A stretch of DNA of 15,424 nucleotides from CAYRLZ01 sp964425275 (GTDB lineage: Bacteria > Hydrothermota > Tepidihabitantia > Tepidihabitantales > JBDRVQ01). A program made the position numbers and the translations under genes. The stretch covers positions 1 through 15,424 of the forward strand of contig CAYRLZ010000023.1 in NCBI GenBank assembly GCA_964425275.1. The letters are read 5' to 3'. This document shows, piece by piece, positions 6,102-15,043 of this stretch; the first letter of the stretch is position 1, and each line of letters starts with the position of its first letter. Under the pieces are notes generated by a model. It was given only the letters and a program-made list of their open reading frames with translations. It was not told the origin of the DNA and did no database searches.

Positions 6102-8848
6102 CTCTTATCATCGGTGCGAGAAAGGGGATAGGCAAAGTCTATCCCTAAGGGAATTGGTGGGATATAAATCCGCAGACCAAAACCCGCCCCAAATTTATAA
6201 AACCAGCTTGTGCCCCTTTGCCATTTCCGGGGATTGGTAAGCAGGAAGCCACCGTCAAGGAACAATCGGCCACCAATATTACCAATCCTTAAAGGTGGCA
6301 AACCAAGACGCAGTTCTTTGATAAAAGGGAAGCGAAACTCTAAGGCAAAGGAAGAAAGGAAATGCCCGGTGGTATCGTAAAATTCGTAATAGTTGTAGCC
6401 CCGAACCACCTCGCCACCAATGACCAGGCTATCCGGATTCCGGCCAAAACTGGTAAGTGAATAGATTTTACTCGCTAAGGAATAATCACCGAAAAAGGAG
6501 AGGTAATAACGAAAGTCAAGGTAAGTAGTCCAATAATTTCTCTCCCAGAAACTCCGCATCCCTTCCAGGCGCATCCTTCGCCCTTTTTTCGGACCAAAGG
6601 TTGACCAGAGGGTATTGTCAAATACATAGGCAGAAAAAACGGGAATTTCCTTAACCTCCTTTCCTTCATCAATTAAATTCCCCTCTTCATCATAATTCCA
6701 TCTCTGGTGAAAGAAAAATCCAACACCGGCTTCAACCCGCTCTTCCTTAGATAAAGGATAACTTACCTGCGGCGAGATTAACCGGTTCCGCACAATAATT
6801 ATATTACTACCTCGGTAGTAACTATTCAGCAATTGATATAGAGTCAAGTTGTAATCTTGCCTTTCTTTTAGATACCAATAAGAGAAATAGAAATTGGAGA
6901 GGTCAATAAATCCGGTGAGGTCAGTGAGAATAAGAAACCGGTGGTCACCCAAAATATCGGAAAGGGTAATTAGGGCATAACCGGAAAAAACCCCTGGAGA
7001 AAAACTCATTGCCCCTTGGGCATAATCTGCGGAAAGCGAAAAACCGGCCGGGACACTCTTCTCTTCCTCGGGTAGAGAGACTTCCGCAATAAGTGGTGCC
7101 GGCTTTTCCTCCACCCCGACCAGTTCGGACCGGAGGCAAGGGAGTTCCACGACCGCTATCTCCCAAGATAAGTTTCGGAAATAAGACATCGCAACTTTGC
7201 CATCCCGGGAAAGCGAGAGATAATCAAAACCGGTGAAGAAATTAGTTCGGTAAATTTTACCGGCGGTATCGGCTAAAAATATTTGTTGCCCTTCGCCAAT
7301 AAATAATAACTCGCCGGATGACAATTGGACCGGTGTCCGAAGGTATGGAAAACTGCCCAAGACCTTTTTAATCACCCCCTCCTTTGAATAAGACCATACG
7401 GAAAAATCCCTTCTTGGAGACTCTCCACTTTCTGGACGATTGGAGACAAAGATTAGAGAAGAGTCTCTTTGCGAAAAAGAGGCTTCGCGGTCTTCATAAA
7501 AATCACTGGTTATTCGCTCTAATCGCCCACTAACTAAGTCCAAAATATAGATATCGGAAAAGCCGTCTTTGGTCCCGGTAAGAGCGAGCTTTTCTCCATC
7601 TGGGGAAAAAGCCGGGTCAAAGGCATCATCCAAAGGCAGGGGAAATTTCTTCTTTACTTTTAAATCCGCGGAGAGAACCCATAGTTCTTTTCTTCCCTCC
7701 TTGGTAATCATCAGCGCAATCCTTTTCTCAGGAAAGTTAGTAATTGTCATCTCCCTTTTGAGAAATCTGATTTCTTCTTTCGGTCTTTTAAGTTTTATTA
7801 TCCTTTTTGCCCTCTTTCCGGAATAGGTATCAGTTAGATAAACCTCAAAGTCTCCCCTTTGGTTTGAGAGATAGAGAACCTCATCACCGGCCGGTGAGAT
7901 TACCGGCGTGGTATTCCATACCCCTTTTTTAGGAGAGGAGGTGAGAAAATTTAAGAGGGAATCTTTTCTTTTATTAGCATAAAGGGGGAAGTATTCGGTC
8001 TTTAGGTGCTCAAAAAATTCCTCGCTGAATTTCGGAAGTGATTTCCCAAATAGTGATTTTATTGCCTCGGAGAGATTTTTCTTTTTTAAGGAATTTAAGA
8101 GTTCGTAGACCTTCCCCGCGCCGTATTTTTTATCAATATAGAAAAAGAATGCCTCACCTAAACGATAGGCTAAATAACCTTCTTCGTTAATAAGCACGGG
8201 CAGAGATAGTTGATTGTGGGCGATATAGTCCCGAAGATAGGTTTCCGAAAAACTTTCTCTTCCTAAAATTTTACCCGCCGTGTATTCGCTAAAACCTTCC
8301 ATTATAAAGAGGGGAATATTCGGGCTTTGGAAAAAGAATCCAAAGCGCGGCTTAAAAAACAGTTCGTATTCATAAATATGAGTCACCTCATGGCGTAAGA
8401 CCCGCTCGAAATGAGAAAGGTTGCCTTCAAATGGGATGACCACCCTTCTTTTGAGGAGTTCGGCAAATCCCCCAACCCCCTCTTCAATTAAATCCAATAT
8501 CACATTGGTCTGAGAAAATGAAGAAAAAGAGTTATAGATGATGATTGGTGTCTTATCTTTTTTCTTTAATAAAAGTTTTTTCTCTAAACTTTCCGCCTGG
8601 TCATCACAAACCCACTTCGCGAAAGAGGCTAATTTCTCGCTACCCTCGGGATAATAAATATAAAAGTGCGCTGTCGTCAAACAATGGAAACGGGGTTTTG
8701 TATACTGCACCTTGTTCTTGCCGAAATAACCCTGGGCGGTTAGGATATTAAATAAAACACCAAGGAGGCAAAAGGATAGAGAAACTCGGCCGAGAACCTC
8801 TCTCTTCTGCGCATTTTTTATCTTCCGCTTTCGGCTTTCTGCTTTCAT
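6065..8848 (-). CDS. Outer-membrane fusion: peptidase MA + TolB-like propeller + Omp85-like barrel
   Basis: 927 residues in three parts. After a signal-like segment (about 22-39) comes a zinc metallopeptidase domain of the gluzincin/peptidase-MA type, with HEVTH at 153-157 and the downstream EGFSEY at 184-189 giving the third zinc ligand. Residues about 305-590 hold PD40/TolB-like propeller blades (SPAGDEVLYLSNQRGDFEVY, FSPDGEKLALTGTKDGFSDI, and others). Residues about 615-927 are amphipathic beta strands with VRGY at 815-818, the Omp85 loop-6 signature, and a terminal strand ending in Phe, as in barrels recognised by BAM. POTRA domains, which normally precede such barrels, are not visible. 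Located in the outer membrane with periplasmic or surface-facing protease. The start is the first ATG; no strong Shine-Dalgarno. It lies 40 nt after the flavin-reductase gene and overlaps the next frame. Confidence 0.88.
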   Translation of the reverse strand: MKAESRKRKIKNAQKREVLGRVSLSFCLLGVLFNILTAQGYFGKNKVQYTKPRFHCLTTAHFYIYYPEGSEKLASFAKWVCDDQAESLEKKLLLKKKDKTPIIIYNSFSSFSQTNVILDLIEEGVGGFAELLKRRVVIPFEGNLSHFERVLRHEVTHIYEYELFFKPRFGFFFQSPNIPLFIMEGFSEYTAGKILGRESFSETYLRDYIAHNQLSLPVLINEEGYLAYRLGEAFFFYIDKKYGAGKVYELLNSLKKKNLSEAIKSLFGKSLPKFSEEFFEHLKTEYFPLYANKRKDSLLNFLTSSPKKGVWNTTPVISPAGDEVLYLSNQRGDFEVYLTDTYSGKRAKRIIKLKRPKEEIRFLKREMTITNFPEKRIALMITKEGRKELWVLSADLKVKKKFPLPLDDAFDPAFSPDGEKLALTGTKDGFSDIYILDLVSGRLERITSDFYEDREASFSQRDSSLIFVSNRPESGESPRRDFSVWSYSKEGVIKKVLGSFPYLRTPVQLSSGELLFIGEGQQIFLADTAGKIYRTNFFTGFDYLSLSRDGKVAMSYFRNLSWEIAVVELPCLRSELVGVEEKPAPLIAEVSLPEEEKSVPAGFSLSADYAQGAMSFSPGVFSGYALITLSDILGDHRFLILTDLTGFIDLSNFYFSYWYLKERQDYNLTLYQLLNSYYRGSNIIIVRNRLISPQVSYPLSKEERVEAGVGFFFHQRWNYDEEGNLIDEGKEVKEIPVFSAYVFDNTLWSTFGPKKGRRMRLEGMRSFWERNYWTTYLDFRYYLSFFGDYSLASKIYSLTSFGRNPDSLVIGGEVVRGYNYYEFYDTTGHFLSSFALEFRFPFIKELRLGLPPLRIGNIGGRLFLDGGFLLTNPRKWQRGTSWFYKFGAGFGLRIYIPPIPLGIDFAYPLSRTDDKSWKINLFLGEEF

Positions 8849-8888
8849 CTCTTCAACCCTGCCCTAGACATTTAAAGTTCAAAACTTT

Positions 8889-9395
8889 TTATCGCTCCTC
8901 TATCTTTTCACCAAGGGTCCAGTATTTCCTTGCCCAATAGAGGAGAAGTTCTTCCGGTTTTATCTCTTTCTTCACCCGACAGGCCTTGACCTCACCGATG
9001 AACCAGGTATGGTCACCAATCTCTATCTCTTTAATAACCCGACACTCAATATTTATCGGACATTCTAAGATTGCTGGGGTTTTCAGCCGAAGGGACTTCT
9101 CTTTGGTTAAGCCGGTTGTGGAAAATTTATCAAATTCCCTTCCGGATTTTTCGCCGCAGAAATTGACCGCCTTTAAGAGTTCTTTCGTCGGGATATTAAT
9201 AACATATTCTTTGGCCGATTTCAGTAATTGAAAAGAGAAACGGGAGGGGTGAACACCAATCCCAACAAGAGGTGGCGAGAAAGAAAATATATGAACCATC
9301 CCAATCGTAATTATATTTTCCTGGCAGGTAACCATTACACAAGGGAATGCCGGGAAGGTTTCCAGCGCCTTCCTTCTTTCAATTTCTTCTTTCAT
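8889..9395 (-). CDS. Flavin reductase-like domain protein
   Basis: 168 residues, the usual length for a one-domain flavin-reductase-like (FMN-binding split barrel) protein. The pattern FPCVMVTCQ (near residue 17), the HIFSFSPPLVGIGVHPSRFS stretch (35-54), KEYVINIP (62-69) and the later CPINIECRVIKEIEIGDHTWFIGEV region fit the family, whose members bind FMN and either reduce free flavin with NAD(P)H or carry electrons. Which of these applies is not visible. It begins 8 nt after the porU-like stop and sits between two cell-envelope genes, so it is co-transcribed with proteins of a different kind; a link to function is not evident. No Shine-Dalgarno is seen. Confidence 0.88.
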   Translation of the reverse strand: MKEEIERRKALETFPAFPCVMVTCQENIITIGMVHIFSFSPPLVGIGVHPSRFSFQLLKSAKEYVINIPTKELLKAVNFCGEKSGREFDKFSTTGLTKEKSLRLKTPAILECPINIECRVIKEIEIGDHTWFIGEVKACRVKKEIKPEELLLYWARKYWTLGEKIEER

Positions 9396-9403
9396 TGCCC
9401 AGG

Positions 9404-12400
9404 CTAATAGACAAGAAATTTATCATAAAGGACACTTCTCTGTTGGAGTAGAGCCGATTGCGCCTGGAGTTTATATAAATAGACACCGCGCGGTAAGGTA
9501 AGCGGAAAGGATAGCATATTCTGCCCAAACCCAAAATAGCCACTTTTACTCTTTATAAACCGACCATTCAGGGTATAAATCTTCACCTCAACAAATGCCG
9601 GATAGGAGAGGGTGAAACTGAAATAGCCCATATTCTTCTTAAAAACAAAAAGGGGGGAGGAAATATCCAGTCGCGGCCGAAGGGATGTGAAGAGGGTAAT
9701 CTCTTTCTCGTTTGGATTTAAGAGATTATCATAGGCTAAGATTTTCACCTTATTTGTTTCGGCGGATAACGAGACCTCTAAGTTAAAGACCTCTCGGTTA
9801 AAAGTCCAATCGGGGCGCAGAAGATATGACAGATTATACTCTACCTTCTCAATATAGACCCGGGGATAATATTGAGAAGGGGCGATAAAAATTCCGGACT
9901 TATCAAAAAGAATTCCAGAAAGGATGAAATTCTTTGGCACCACCGCGGTATCTATTATCTCTTTATTCCCGGCAAAAAGTTTTATCATCGGACCAGATGT
10001 GTCCGCAGACACTATTCCCATCGTGTCCCGAGGGAGTGAATCTAAAAGCCAGACATAAGAACTCTCTCCAATATCTAATTCCTGAAAGAAACAAATTAGA
10101 CGGGCAGTATTGGGGAGTTCCCAGTAGAAATTCTCTGGTCCACCCAAAAAGATAGTGTCCTGACTAATCCCCCGGGGAGGATGGAGGTGCAACCAAAAGA
10201 GCGGTGATAGAACCTTTCCCTTAAGCCTTTGAACACAAAATCCCGGTAGGATATAACTTGTGCTCCAAACATAAGGTCTTTCGTTGTAATAGACCGTAGA
10301 AGTATAGCGACGAAGCCTCGCGCCATAAAAGAGACGAGCGGAAAAAAGCCGCTCTTTTCCTTGACCAAACGAAAAGGAAAACCGGCACTCCTTTGGTCTC
10401 AGGGTATCCTGCCGGAGCAGAGGAAATTCTCTTCTTGGGGGAAAGGAAGTTTTAACGGTCGGGTCGCCAAAGAAATGGTAGGTATTATCCCAGCGGGTAT
10501 AGGCTAAATAGAATGCCTCGCCCAGACTTTTACCAGAAGATAGAGAGGATAAAAGAATTCTTCCCAACTCCTCATTACTGAAAGGGGAAGATGCCTTAGC
10601 ACAGGCAATCGTTGCAATAAAACCATCCGGATTTCTTATTAGGTCTTCGGCGATTGCCTCTCGGTATCTGCCTAATTCAAAGTCATCAAATCGCCCCACC
10701 CCACAACTGGCAAAATAACCAAAGGGATATTGCCCACAGGTCTTGATATTAAAGACATCCTCAATATTTAAGAGTTGCTCGTGAGCCAGACGAAAACCGG
10801 CGCCGTGCCCAAAATACACCACCCCTAAACTGCCTTGCCGCAATTCATCAAAGAATGCCTTTCGGGCATCCGGTTTATCCCTAAGATAAGAGAGGGGATA
10901 TTCGGTAAGATAAACCTTATTTATCTCAAAACTTCTCGGAAGAAAAGCGGCGAGTCTTTCGCAGGAAAGAATATGCACCCCCAGACCACAAGGGTCAGGT
11001 TTATAAGGGTCGCCCTCATACTCATCATCGGCGCAAAAGAGAAACCGATTCTCATAATCCCCGGTTTGAGTCTCATAAACTTGGAGGCGCTTTAAGTAAA
11101 CACCACCTTCTTCATTGGAGCGGCAGGGCAGTCTCCCCAAAATAAAATCAGGATAAACCCTTCGTGGTTCAATCTCATCCTCAAAATCCGCATACCAGGC
11201 ATCCAAAGCTAAGGGGTAGAATTCATAGACATCATAAGAAATTCCCCAGCCATACTCATAAGGAGGCAAAAAAGAACTGTTATCTTTCCGACCCTTTAAG
11301 AGATTCCGATAATCATAAGAACCATCACCTAACAAAAGCCCATATTGCGGTCTTTTCTTCTTAAAGAAACGTTTAATCGCATAGGGCTCTTCAATACCAA
11401 AGAGATAAATATCATAAATATCTTCCAATTTAACCGGATGAGTTAAAAAATTAGGCGCCGGGGGATTTTTCCTCCGGTAATTAGCAAACTCGCCCGCCAA
11501 CCGAAAAAAAGCCGCCGGTGAGATTATAAAGTAATCGCCAACTAAACCGCAAATTAAAGAACTAGCGAGGTCTTGCCTTTCTCTTATCTCCAACACCTTC
11601 CGGCACCGAGCCAAGGATGTGATATAAAGAGAAGAAGAATCTCTTAGGGCGAACTCCAGTGTATCCGAAACAAACCGGCAATCAAGCAGAATCGGTGAGA
11701 AGGGGCGAGTTACATCCATCACCAGTGGTCTCTCTTCTGTCTTGACCTTAAAACGACCAGGGGAAAGGAAAAGTTCGCAAGGGAGAGGAATCTCTCGTTT
11801 CAAAGTATAGGTAAACTCAAAGTAATCGGTAAAGACATCTAAATCCCGGTGATAAGCAGTCAAGACCTCTAATTTTAATTCACACCTTTCCGCGAGGGCG
11901 CGATTGGTTTCAATCTCAATCACTCGCCCCTCAGGGGGCCGGGCCGAAGGAATATATACCGAATCTAAGAGATAGCCACCAAGACTAACAAAAACCCAAA
12001 AGTCTTGACCTAAAGAATAAACTCGGAGGGAAATCTTTTTAAGGCTCTCCGCCTTCGGGAAGGGAAAGGAGAATACCTTCTCACCTCTCTTCTCCCCGCT
12101 TTTTAGGGAGATGACATCCTCAACCCATAAATAACCACCCCGGGCCGGACAGAGATTATCTTTTTCCCAATGCACCCTGGTTAATAATCTCCTATTTTCT
12201 GAGGCGGTTGAGGGTAAAGGAACAAAAGGAATCCTTTTACCTGGCGTCTCGGAATAAGTGAGCCAGTAATAGTTCCATAAGGAGAAGATATTTTGATAAA
12301 AAGTCTCCTTCTTCCAGTGAGAAAGTGCCCGGCCATAGAAGAGAAGATAATCATCTTCATCAAACCGCCCATCCTGACCGGTATAGACATAGATTGGCAC

Positions 12401-13144
12401 CTCAATCATCGAATCCGGATAAGAGACCGGGGGTAAGAATTCACCAATATTAAAGAGTTTTAAGCCTTGGGGCGAAATTTGGGATAAATTCATCCCGGCT
12501 TTTTTTAACTCCTTTCCGGTAACCTTATAAATTCCTGAACTATCAATCTTTAATTTATACCAGACCGGATAGGAAGAAAAGAAATTCTTCTCGCCTTCTT
12601 GGATGCGCGTCCGTTCCTGGCTAAGATCTGGCTCGGAAAAACTCACCGCTAATGGTTTATAAGACAAGAGATTTCTTTGCTGGTCATAGGTAAAGGGATA
12701 AATTCTTAAACGTCCGACCCGCTTGCCACAAAGAAAAGAAGTATCCGTAATTATATAAAATGATGACCGTGATGGGGAAAAATTTATATCGCTGTCATCT
12801 TTCTTAATCTTTTGTTTCTCCGAGATACCTGGATAGTTTTTGGTTACCCTTGGAACCTTAACCACCAATTGCCTCTCCTCACCGAGTTCTTCCACGGAAA
12901 AAGGCTTCTCTAATGATATAACAAACTCTTTACTTGGCAAATCAAAAGCCATCTCTTCTTCCAAAAATGAAAAACCGAGACGCAGGAGTTTAGACTTAAA
13001 CACCGGGTAATCTGAGATATATTGCCAGATTGAATCGGGAATCAAAGAAGATACTTGACGCGAAAGTGTTTTTGAAAGCAAAGCGCCTTCTTCCTTGGTG
13101 AATGAGAAGAACAATAGACACGATAAAAAAATTGGCCCTAACAT
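9404..13144 (-). CDS. PorU-like gingipain (C25) protease with T9SS-type C-terminal domain
   Basis: 1246 residues from the chosen ATG. A hydrophobic N-terminus (LGPIFLSCLLFFSF) is a likely signal peptide. Residues 196-320 carry the N-terminal region typical of PorU relatives (WYKLKIDSSGIYKVTGKEL; DDYLLFYGRA). The C25 caspase-like domain spans about 535-900, with catalytic His780 in YFGHGA and Cys814 in FASCGVGRFDD, 34 residues apart as in PorU, and ends in FGDPTVK. The last 73 residues form a sorting-like beta domain (VKIYTLNGRFI; LPRGVYLYKL). PorU in Porphyromonas is the T9SS sortase that cleaves sorting domains and attaches substrates to an anionic lipopolysaccharide; assignment here is by similarity. 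The frame extends to a TTG at 13180, but that TTG is the -35 box of the promoter, so I start at the ATG. First gene of the minus operon. Confidence 0.88.
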   Translation of the reverse strand: MLGPIFLSCLLFFSFTKEEGALLSKTLSRQVSSLIPDSIWQYISDYPVFKSKLLRLGFSFLEEEMAFDLPSKEFVISLEKPFSVEELGEERQLVVKVPRVTKNYPGISEKQKIKKDDSDINFSPSRSSFYIITDTSFLCGKRVGRLRIYPFTYDQQRNLLSYKPLAVSFSEPDLSQERTRIQEGEKNFFSSYPVWYKLKIDSSGIYKVTGKELKKAGMNLSQISPQGLKLFNIGEFLPPVSYPDSMIEVPIYVYTGQDGRFDEDDYLLFYGRALSHWKKETFYQNIFSLWNYYWLTYSETPGKRIPFVPLPSTASENRRLLTRVHWEKDNLCPARGGYLWVEDVISLKSGEKRGEKVFSFPFPKAESLKKISLRVYSLGQDFWVFVSLGGYLLDSVYIPSARPPEGRVIEIETNRALAERCELKLEVLTAYHRDLDVFTDYFEFTYTLKREIPLPCELFLSPGRFKVKTEERPLVMDVTRPFSPILLDCRFVSDTLEFALRDSSSLYITSLARCRKVLEIRERQDLASSLICGLVGDYFIISPAAFFRLAGEFANYRRKNPPAPNFLTHPVKLEDIYDIYLFGIEEPYAIKRFFKKKRPQYGLLLGDGSYDYRNLLKGRKDNSSFLPPYEYGWGISYDVYEFYPLALDAWYADFEDEIEPRRVYPDFILGRLPCRSNEEGGVYLKRLQVYETQTGDYENRFLFCADDEYEGDPYKPDPCGLGVHILSCERLAAFLPRSFEINKVYLTEYPLSYLRDKPDARKAFFDELRQGSLGVVYFGHGAGFRLAHEQLLNIEDVFNIKTCGQYPFGYFASCGVGRFDDFELGRYREAIAEDLIRNPDGFIATIACAKASSPFSNEELGRILLSSLSSGKSLGEAFYLAYTRWDNTYHFFGDPTVKTSFPPRREFPLLRQDTLRPKECRFSFSFGQGKERLFSARLFYGARLRRYTSTVYYNERPYVWSTSYILPGFCVQRLKGKVLSPLFWLHLHPPRGISQDTIFLGGPENFYWELPNTARLICFFQELDIGESSYVWLLDSLPRDTMGIVSADTSGPMIKLFAGNKEIIDTAVVPKNFILSGILFDKSGIFIAPSQYYPRVYIEKVEYNLSYLLRPDWTFNREVFNLEVSLSAETNKVKILAYDNLLNPNEKEITLFTSLRPRLDISSPLFVFKKNMGYFSFTLSYPAFVEVKIYTLNGRFIKSKSGYFGFGQNMLSFPLTLPRGVYLYKLQAQSALLQQRSVLYDKFLVY

Positions 13145-13151
13145 ACAAAAT

Positions 13152-13180
13152 ATTCTAATCGTAATTAACCAGAAAGTCAA
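13152..13180 (-). promoter_or_regulatory. Putative sigma70 promoter of the porU-like operon
   Basis: On the minus strand, TTGACT (13180-13175), a 17-bp spacer, and TAGAAT (13157-13152). The ATG begins at 13144, seven bases beyond the -10 box, so transcription should start on the A of the start codon: a leaderless mRNA. Confidence 0.65.
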
Positions 13181-13183
13181 CCC

Positions 13184-13211
13184 TTGACCTTTTAAGAAAA
13201 ATTGGTAAAAT
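13184..13211 (+). promoter_or_regulatory. Putative sigma70 promoter of the secreted-protein gene
   Basis: TTGACC (13184-13189), a 16-bp spacer, and TAAAAT (13206-13211). A start near 13218 gives a leader of about 22 nt with a weak GAGAAG site before the ATG at 13240. Its -35 box is 3 bp from the -35 box of the divergent operon, so one regulator or polymerase could affect both. Confidence 0.6.
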
Positions 13212-13239
13212 AATTTTAGCCATTAATTGCCGAGAAGCT

Positions 13240-14973
13240 ATGGGTAAACATTTCATCTTTTTAATTTTATTATGTGGTTTATCCTATTCCGGTCCCGGGC
13301 AACCTTATTGGATGCAGTATATCCCAGAAAAAGCCTCTATTTCTCATCCCGCTCCTGTGCCCCAATTAACAAATTTTCCACCCCTACCTAACAATTCCCA
13401 AGATTTAGATACTCTATTCTATGATGACCGAACCGCATATACCGCTTGGGCCTGGTATCAAAGAAACCAAGGTTGGGGGCTAAAGTTTATCCCACCGGCG
13501 GACAATGTAACCCTGGCCGGCGCCCTCCTTCATCTCTGGGATACAAGTTGGCCTGTCCCGGGTGGCAACCGTTATTTAATTCGTGTCTATGATGATGATG
13601 GACCAGGCGGCACCCCGGGGAGTCGGCTCTTTGCCTCCGATACCTTAATCGGTCAAAGGGGTGTCTGGAATTATGCACCAATAAATATCCCGGTAACCGG
13701 TCCTTTTTATATCTTCTATGTGCAAGCCGATTCCTTTCCCCTTTGCCCTGGGTTCTCAATTGACCGATTTGATAATGCCCCGGCTGGTGTGGAATGGCAA
13801 TTAGTGGGCGGTGGATTTCAAGAAGATACGCGAGCGGGTGAGTGGCTTTTGCGCGCAGTGATTAACTGGGCGCCCCAGAATGAAAACTTATCCACCACCA
13901 TTTTTGGTAACCTACCATTAGATACCGCACCCCGTATCTCTCTTACTATCCGGGCATCGTTAAAAAATTTTGGGCTCAATAGTGTCCCACCCGGAGTTAG
14001 AGTAAAGATGCGAATTAGTGGTCCTTTGGGTTATCTCTATGAAGACTTGGATGAAACGACCCAAGTGAGTATCCCACGTCGGGCAAGCCGGATTATGACC
14101 TTTTCTCCGGCCTGGCGCATCCCCGATACCAGCGGCAGTTATAATATTACGGTCTGGCATGAATATGGCCCAGACCAATTCCGGAAGAATGACACGATTC
14201 ACCGAAGACTGAGTGTTGCCCACTGGCTAACTTATGCCAACTGGAATAATCCGGTCTATCTCCTTTGGCGCGCTCCGCAACGGGCAACCCGATTCACCCC
14301 TAACGACTTCGGACTCTCTTACCCATTCAGTATTCAGAGATTAAAGGCCCAATTTTATTGGGATTCCCGCTACCCCTGGCCGGATAGCACCTTCCGCTTC
14401 CGTATCTACGGGAATAATGGTCAGACGATTCTCTATGAATCGGATATAATAAAAGCGGTCAGTTATCCCCGAGTAATTGAGCACGATGTCAGGACACCCC
14501 CAGTAATCACCAGTGGTGATTTTTGGGTTGCCCTGCTCCCCCAACATAGCAGTGGTCATCCCTCATCCCTTGCCGACGATACCTCCCGTTCTAAATCTTA
14601 TTACGGCACACCCGGCAGTTGGAACCTTGAGCGCTATGGTGAATACTTTATTGCCGCGGCCGTGGGCGGGGTTACCGCAATTGAAGAGGCATCTTCTCCC
14701 CGACCGGTTCTTAATATTAAAACCTACCCTAATCCGGGAACGGTAATAAAAGTCATCTGGCAGGTGAAAAGCAAGACACCCTGCACGATAAACCTCTACG
14801 ATGCCACAGGTCGTATGATTAAAAACCTTTATCAGGGTATTGGTGATAAAACAAAAACATCAGGGGTATTTGAAATTACCCGCGGACTGCTTCCTTCTGG
14901 TGTTTATATTGTCCAGTTAAAAACACCCCAAGAGACGATAAATAAAAAGGTCGTCCTCCACTATTGCCCTTAA
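13240..14973 (+). CDS. Secreted multi-domain beta-sandwich protein with T9SS-type sorting domain
   Basis: 577 residues, not recognised as a named protein. A signal peptide covers about residues 1-18 (HFIFLILLCGLSYS). Two similar beta-sandwich domains lie at about 60-208 and 335-475: each opens with an aromatic-rich strand (TAWAWYQRN; NPVYLLWRAPQ), has a strand-turn such as IRVYDDDGPGGTPG or FRIYGNNGQT, and ends with a surface-exposed strand pair (GEWLLRAVI; GEYFIAAAV). Between them (215-325) is a CARDB-like domain (LKNFGLNSVPPG; SGSYNITVWHEY). The last about 88 residues hold the sorting domain, with TYPNPG (495-500), INLYDATGRMIKNL and LPSGVYIVQL. It is probably exported and displayed on the cell surface, perhaps as a substrate of the divergently encoded PorU-like protease (inference). 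No catalytic motif is visible. Confidence 0.87.
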   Translation: MGKHFIFLILLCGLSYSGPGQPYWMQYIPEKASISHPAPVPQLTNFPPLPNNSQDLDTLFYDDRTAYTAWAWYQRNQGWGLKFIPPADNVTLAGALLHLWDTSWPVPGGNRYLIRVYDDDGPGGTPGSRLFASDTLIGQRGVWNYAPINIPVTGPFYIFYVQADSFPLCPGFSIDRFDNAPAGVEWQLVGGGFQEDTRAGEWLLRAVINWAPQNENLSTTIFGNLPLDTAPRISLTIRASLKNFGLNSVPPGVRVKMRISGPLGYLYEDLDETTQVSIPRRASRIMTFSPAWRIPDTSGSYNITVWHEYGPDQFRKNDTIHRRLSVAHWLTYANWNNPVYLLWRAPQRATRFTPNDFGLSYPFSIQRLKAQFYWDSRYPWPDSTFRFRIYGNNGQTILYESDIIKAVSYPRVIEHDVRTPPVITSGDFWVALLPQHSSGHPSSLADDTSRSKSYYGTPGSWNLERYGEYFIAAAVGGVTAIEEASSPRPVLNIKTYPNPGTVIKVIWQVKSKTPCTINLYDATGRMIKNLYQGIGDKTKTSGVFEITRGLLPSGVYIVQLKTPQETINKKVVLHYCP

Positions 14974-15043
14974 GGCAAGACATTAGAAAGCAAATTAAAA
15001 TTTAGGGAAACACTTTGAGCCGATTTTTACTCTATATTTAGAT

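Noticed and set aside
8874..8888. Hairpin AAAGTT-CAA-AACTTT as a terminator after the flavin-reductase gene
   Set aside because: On the minus strand it is AT-only apart from one G-C pair and has no T-tract after it; genes continue 40 nt later on the same strand.
13145..13180. TTG at 13180 as the start of the PorU-like protein
   Set aside because: This TTG is the -35 hexamer TTGACT with a matching -10 box 17 bp away, and an ATG lies directly at the predicted transcription start.
13240..13300. Lipoprotein signal in the secreted protein
   Set aside because: The only N-terminal Cys (residue 12) is preceded by Leu-Leu inside the hydrophobic core, which does not fit a lipobox.
13487..13759. Long opposite-strand frames inside the large genes, such as this one
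   Set aside because: They lie wholly within well-supported genes, have no family features and biased composition, and are shadows of the coding strand.
14964..14978. TTGCC/GGCAA hairpin over the stop codon of the secreted-protein gene as a terminator
   Set aside because: The 5-bp stem is not followed by a T-tract; the better terminator candidate is at 15191-15224.
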